Source: Thauera carbonicopians
GTDB lineage: Bacteria > Pseudomonadota > Gammaproteobacteria > Burkholderiales > Rhodocyclaceae
DNA length: 64,000 nucleotides
Direction of reading: 5' to 3'
Assembly: GCF_025699485.1 (NCBI RefSeq)
Contig: NZ_JANUXN010000010.1
Location: 82,046 to 146,045 of the forward strand
Shown here: positions 61,281 to 64,000 of the stretch, one piece after another
How the letters are laid out: the number at the start of each line of letters is the position of its first letter
Position numbering within the stretch: the stretch's first letter is position 1
Made by a program: the position numbers and the translations under genes
Notes under the pieces: model-generated
The model's database searches: none
Seen by the model: the letters and a program-made list of their open reading frames with translations, nothing else
Told to the model about the DNA's origin: nothing

Positions 61281-61932
61281 CCAGGCCTGTCGCTGCCGTG
61301 GACTCGATGCCTCTCCGTACCTGTCGGCAAGCTGATCCGTATCTCGCAGTAGCCCATCTCGGCCAGTTGCGTGGCCGAGACCTCGTCGCTCGGCTTGGCT
61401 CCGCCGTGTTGCGTGCCTTGAGCTTCATGCCGGTGAGTTGAACGGTCTCGCTGTGCCCCGCGCGCGAGACGCGCACGGGTTCGTCATGCGGTGCGATGGA
61501 AGTCACCCGCATGTTGGGCAGCAGATCGGGCGCGACCTCGCGCAGGAATCCCCTGGCGATCTGCTCGCTGCGCTCGCGCGACGGCAGGGGCTTGTCCACC
61601 AGATCGAGCGCGATGTTCGCAAAGCCTAGGAACCGGCCATCGGGCGCGACCACCGTGCTGAAATGCTCGCCATCCAGTCCCGCGTTGCGCCCATCGCTCC
61701 GCTCGTAGCGCGTGAGGACGACCGGCTTGCCGTTCATGCTGACCGAACGTTGTCCGACCTGGCGGTGCGTGTCGGGAATCGTGATAGCCCCAGACGTGGC
61801 GACTTGCGGCACAGGTGACGGCTGGGCCGCCACCGATAGGGTCCAGACACTGGACGCCAAGGCCAGTGCCAGGCGGTAAGGAAGTCGCCAGGCAGCCGGG
61901 ATGGCTGCCCGCAAAGACGAGGCAGATTTCAT
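61222..61932 (-). pseudogene. Secreted protein, C-terminus lost
   Basis: A signal-peptide-bearing protein (LPYRLALALASSVWTLSVAAQP) followed by a soluble domain (SGAITIPDTHRQVGQRSVSMNGKPVVLTRYERSDGRNAGLDG ... VQLTGMKLKARNTAE). After about residue 170 the frame continues into sequence that belongs, in another frame, to the CFI-box gene, so the natural C-terminus has been lost. It starts with an ATGA overlap with the MFS gene. The domain is not recognised. Confidence 0.55.
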
Positions 61933-63173
61933 GATGTTCTCCCAGACGAAGCGATGGATGCGCTGCCCGCCACGCAGACGGCAGCCAGAAGCAGCGCCAC
62001 CGCCAACCCGGCCAATAGCGCGACGAAGCCGGGCACCCGTGCCGTGATGAGCGGCCCGATGCTGGCGCCGACGAACAGGACGAAGCCATTGAGGGCCATG
62101 CCGCCGGCACGATTGGGCGCAGCCAGCACGCCGTACTGCGTGATCATCGCGGGCACGGCCAGCGCCACGCCGGTCACGAAAACCAGACTGCCGATGGCAA
62201 TCCCCGCCAACGATTGCGCCAGCGCCGCTTCCAGCGTCAGTCCAACCGCAGCCAGCAGGAAACCGGCACTGGCGACCTTCGGCATGCCGCCGATGCGTGC
62301 GGCCAGCGACCCTGCAAGCAGCGCCACGAACATGGCGGGCAGGCCCACCAGGCGCAGCAGGATGACCTTGTCGGCGTTCAGGCCCAGCCCCTCCAGATGC
62401 GGCCCGAGCGCCGTGTACATGGCGACGAAGGACAGCAGCAGCGTGATGTGCGCGCACGACACCAGCAGAACGGCAGGCCGTACCGCGAGCCGGCACAGGG
62501 CGGCGAAGCGATGGCCCAGGTGCCCATCAACGGTGGCACGCGCCGGCTCCTTCACCATCACCGCGATCACGGGGATCGCGACCGCCAGGCACACCCCTGT
62601 CGCCACGAACACCCAGGACCAGCCCCAATGCAGCGCGACCCAGGCCGCGAGAGCCTGGCCGAAGATGCCCGCCACCAGGAACGACGTGGACATGGCACCG
62701 ATGGCCGTTGCGCGCCGCCTTGGCGGCACGGCTTCTGCCAGATAGGCCAGCGCCACCGGCGCAAAGCTCGACGCCACCAGCCCCTGCACTGCGCGCAGCC
62801 CTGCCAGCCAGGACAGCGAGGGGGCCAAGGCGCACGCGAACGTGGCGAGCACCAGTGCAACCAGCCCGATCAACATCACCGCACGACGACCGTATTGATC
62901 GGAAATCGGCCCCCAGATCAGGAATCCGCTGGCGTAGGCCAAGCTGAAACCCGTTGCCAGCGCGAACGTGACGGCCTGCGGCGTGGCGGCGCTGAAATCC
63001 TGCCCGACGTGGGCCAGCAGTGGAATCGCCAGATAGAGCTGTGTCAGCACGAACAGCGCGGTCACGACCAGCAGCGTGACGATGCCGCCGCTGGCGGCAT
63101 CCGCCTGAGCGGAAGGAGCCGCTTTGTCTCCCGCACCACCCGCCGCAGCGGAACTCAGTGCCCGGTCAGTCAT
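61929..63173 (-). CDS. MFS transporter (YnfM/MdtL-like)
   Basis: A 414-residue major-facilitator protein with twelve helices. The loop motif GPISDQYGRRAVML between helices 2 and 3 and AVPPRRRATAIGAMSTSFLVAGIFGQALAAWV (helices 4-5) are typical of drug:proton antiporters. It overlaps the preceding SDR gene by eight bases and the truncated secreted-protein gene by four, so the three form an operon. The substrate is unknown. Confidence 0.86.
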   Translation of the reverse strand: MTDRALSSAAAGGAGDKAAPSAQADAASGGIVTLLVVTALFVLTQLYLAIPLLAHVGQDFSAATPQAVTFALATGFSLAYASGFLIWGPISDQYGRRAVMLIGLVALVLATFACALAPSLSWLAGLRAVQGLVASSFAPVALAYLAEAVPPRRRATAIGAMSTSFLVAGIFGQALAAWVALHWGWSWVFVATGVCLAVAIPVIAVMVKEPARATVDGHLGHRFAALCRLAVRPAVLLVSCAHITLLLSFVAMYTALGPHLEGLGLNADKVILLRLVGLPAMFVALLAGSLAARIGGMPKVASAGFLLAAVGLTLEAALAQSLAGIAIGSLVFVTGVALAVPAMITQYGVLAAPNRAGGMALNGFVLFVGASIGPLITARVPGFVALLAGLAVALLLAAVCVAGSASIASSGRTS

Positions 63174-63885
63174 GCTGCGCTACCCGTGTTGTGGCAACGG
63201 CCCCGCCGACGATGACGGAATGGGCCTGGCGGCCTTCATGCAGGTTCCAGAACGCTTCGGCGATGCCGGCCGGCTCCAGCGCGTCAGGCTTGTCCGCGCC
63301 GCCGGGAGTTCCCCGCACGAAGCCATTGACGATCACTTCACCCACATGGATGCCGCGCGGCGCCAGCGTCTGAGCCAGGATGCCGTTGGCCTTGTGCTGC
63401 GCCGCCACGCCGATAGCCAGCGCACCGTATTCGGTGGCAAAGGCGTCAATGCGTGGATCGTCCAAGGCCATGACGCCGCAGGTGGCGAGAACGCTTCCCC
63501 GGTTCGCCTCCAGATCCGGCAGGCAAGCCTGGACGGCAGCGATGTAGCCGGTGACGCGGATGGCATAGCCCTGGTTCAGCTCTGCGGGCGTCACGGACAG
63601 CAGATCGCCGTCCAAGTCGAGAAACGCATTCCAGTGGAGGGCGCCGATCGGCCCTAGCACGGTACGCACCGCGCCGACAGTCGCCGCCACGGCAGCGGTG
63701 TCACTCAAGTCCGCCGTGAAGGGGTGGGCATCGATGCCCGAGGCCCGCAGTGTCTGTGCAGCCTGCTCCAGCCGTTGCGCGTTGCGCGCGACGATGGCGA
63801 CGGAATGGCCTGCCTGGCCGAAGCGGCGTGCCACCGCGTCCGAAATACCCGGCCCGTGCCCAAAAACGATGATGGGGTGCTTCAT
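63166..63885 (-). CDS. SDR family oxidoreductase
   Basis: A 239-residue short-chain dehydrogenase-like protein. The cofactor motif is FGHGPGISDAVARRF, a variant of the usual TGxxxGxG (as in some SDRs annotated as short-chain dehydrogenases with GPG). VGAVRTVLGPIGALHWNAF replaces the normal NNAG motif. The Y-x-x-x-K is not obvious (EYGALAIGVAAQHKANG), so catalytic competence is uncertain. It is the first gene of an operon with an MFS exporter. Confidence 0.8.
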   Translation of the reverse strand: MKHPIIVFGHGPGISDAVARRFGQAGHSVAIVARNAQRLEQAAQTLRASGIDAHPFTADLSDTAAVAATVGAVRTVLGPIGALHWNAFLDLDGDLLSVTPAELNQGYAIRVTGYIAAVQACLPDLEANRGSVLATCGVMALDDPRIDAFATEYGALAIGVAAQHKANGILAQTLAPRGIHVGEVIVNGFVRGTPGGADKPDALEPAGIAEAFWNLHEGRQAHSVIVGGAVATTRVAQHD

Positions 63886-63896
63886 GAATCAATCTT

Positions 63897-63916
63897 CAAC
63901 TCCATCGTTGGAGTTG
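63897..63916. promoter_or_regulatory. Perfect palindromic operator candidate
   Basis: CAACTCCA-TCGT-TGGAGTTG is a perfect inverted repeat with 8-base arms, 12 bases upstream of the SDR start. Such sites lie in MerR- or TetR-controlled promoters. The regulator would be encoded to the right, beyond the window. Confidence 0.55.
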
Positions 63917-64000
63917 ATTTTAGGGAAGCGCTGAATAAATCGCTTTCATCGGTGCTGAATCATTTCTAAGCATGCTTCGTCGCTGGCTCCATCAATGCAT
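63917..64000. other. Window end, possible IS end
   Basis: No gene is seen. GGGAAGCGCTGAATAAATC (about 63924) resembles the start of some IS elements, but the partner end is outside the window. Confidence 0.2.

Noticed and set aside
1..64000. CRISPR arrays, tRNA or rRNA genes
   Set aside because: No regularly spaced repeats, cloverleaf-like sequences or conserved rRNA stretches were found on reading both strands.

Overview
The window is high-GC DNA from a proteobacterium, most likely a betaproteobacterium of the Burkholderiales (Comamonadaceae-like). Pointers are the mix of siderophore-type ABC systems, FecI/FecR/TonB signalling, tightly overlapping operons, a GC-rich palindromic repeat of a kind I associate with Comamonadaceae, and debris resembling Tn4371-type integrative elements. 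The genus cannot be fixed from the sequence alone. I see no rRNA, tRNA or CRISPR array.

Left part (1-29 kb), mostly core-like metabolism and regulation. 1-5872 (minus) is one chain of overlapping genes: two IrtAB/YbtPQ-like ABC half-transporters followed by a FecCD-type iron-chelate importer, one permease of which is broken. A divergent TetR gene faces it. 7.2-11.7 kb holds small regulator/transport units (zinc-type oxidoreductase with HxlR, EamA exporter with MarR, AraC, LysE). 11.8-17.9 kb is the most striking part of this half: a TPP riboswitch stands at the head of a six-gene operon, LuxE-like acyl-activating enzyme, LuxC-like reductase, ATPase, permease, Tat-type binding protein and SDR. 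This suggests a thiamin-linked uptake and carboxylate-reduction route. 18.0-23.3 kb is a FecI sigma factor, FecR and an unusually large TonB receptor with a signalling domain, closed by a strong terminator. Two VOC genes, an SRPBCC gene, a membrane diguanylate cyclase and a GGDEF-EAL protein follow.

Middle part (29.1-55.7 kb), a genomic island. A broken P4-type integrase and repeated TACCGTCA motifs lie beside the first of two imperfect direct repeats of about 182 bp (29848-30028 and 55509-55691). Both begin with a sequence resembling the 3' end of guaA, a known island attachment site. Between them lie a hipA pseudogene and a compact eight-gene PKS-NRPS operon (31492-54007): an unknown two-repeat protein, a PKS split into two proteins, two NRPSs (three extension modules, the last two with N-methyltransferases inside the A domain), two Fe(II)/2-oxoglutarate oxygenases and a phosphopantetheinyl transferase. 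The operon ends in an intact IS5-type element that has replaced the last codons of the transferase gene. The PKS is unusual: a luciferase-like monooxygenase sits between the two halves of the dehydratase domain, and a six-G tract exactly at that point separates two reading frames. No functional acyltransferase, thioesterase, exporter or regulator is encoded.

Right part (55.7-64 kb). Mobile-element wreckage (trbI-like fragment, DinG-like helicase interrupted by an istB-bearing IS21 remnant), then an uncharacterised operon of an HExxH protein, a small zinc-ribbon protein and a three-helix membrane protein, then truncated genes, an MFS transporter and an SDR read from a promoter with a perfect palindrome.
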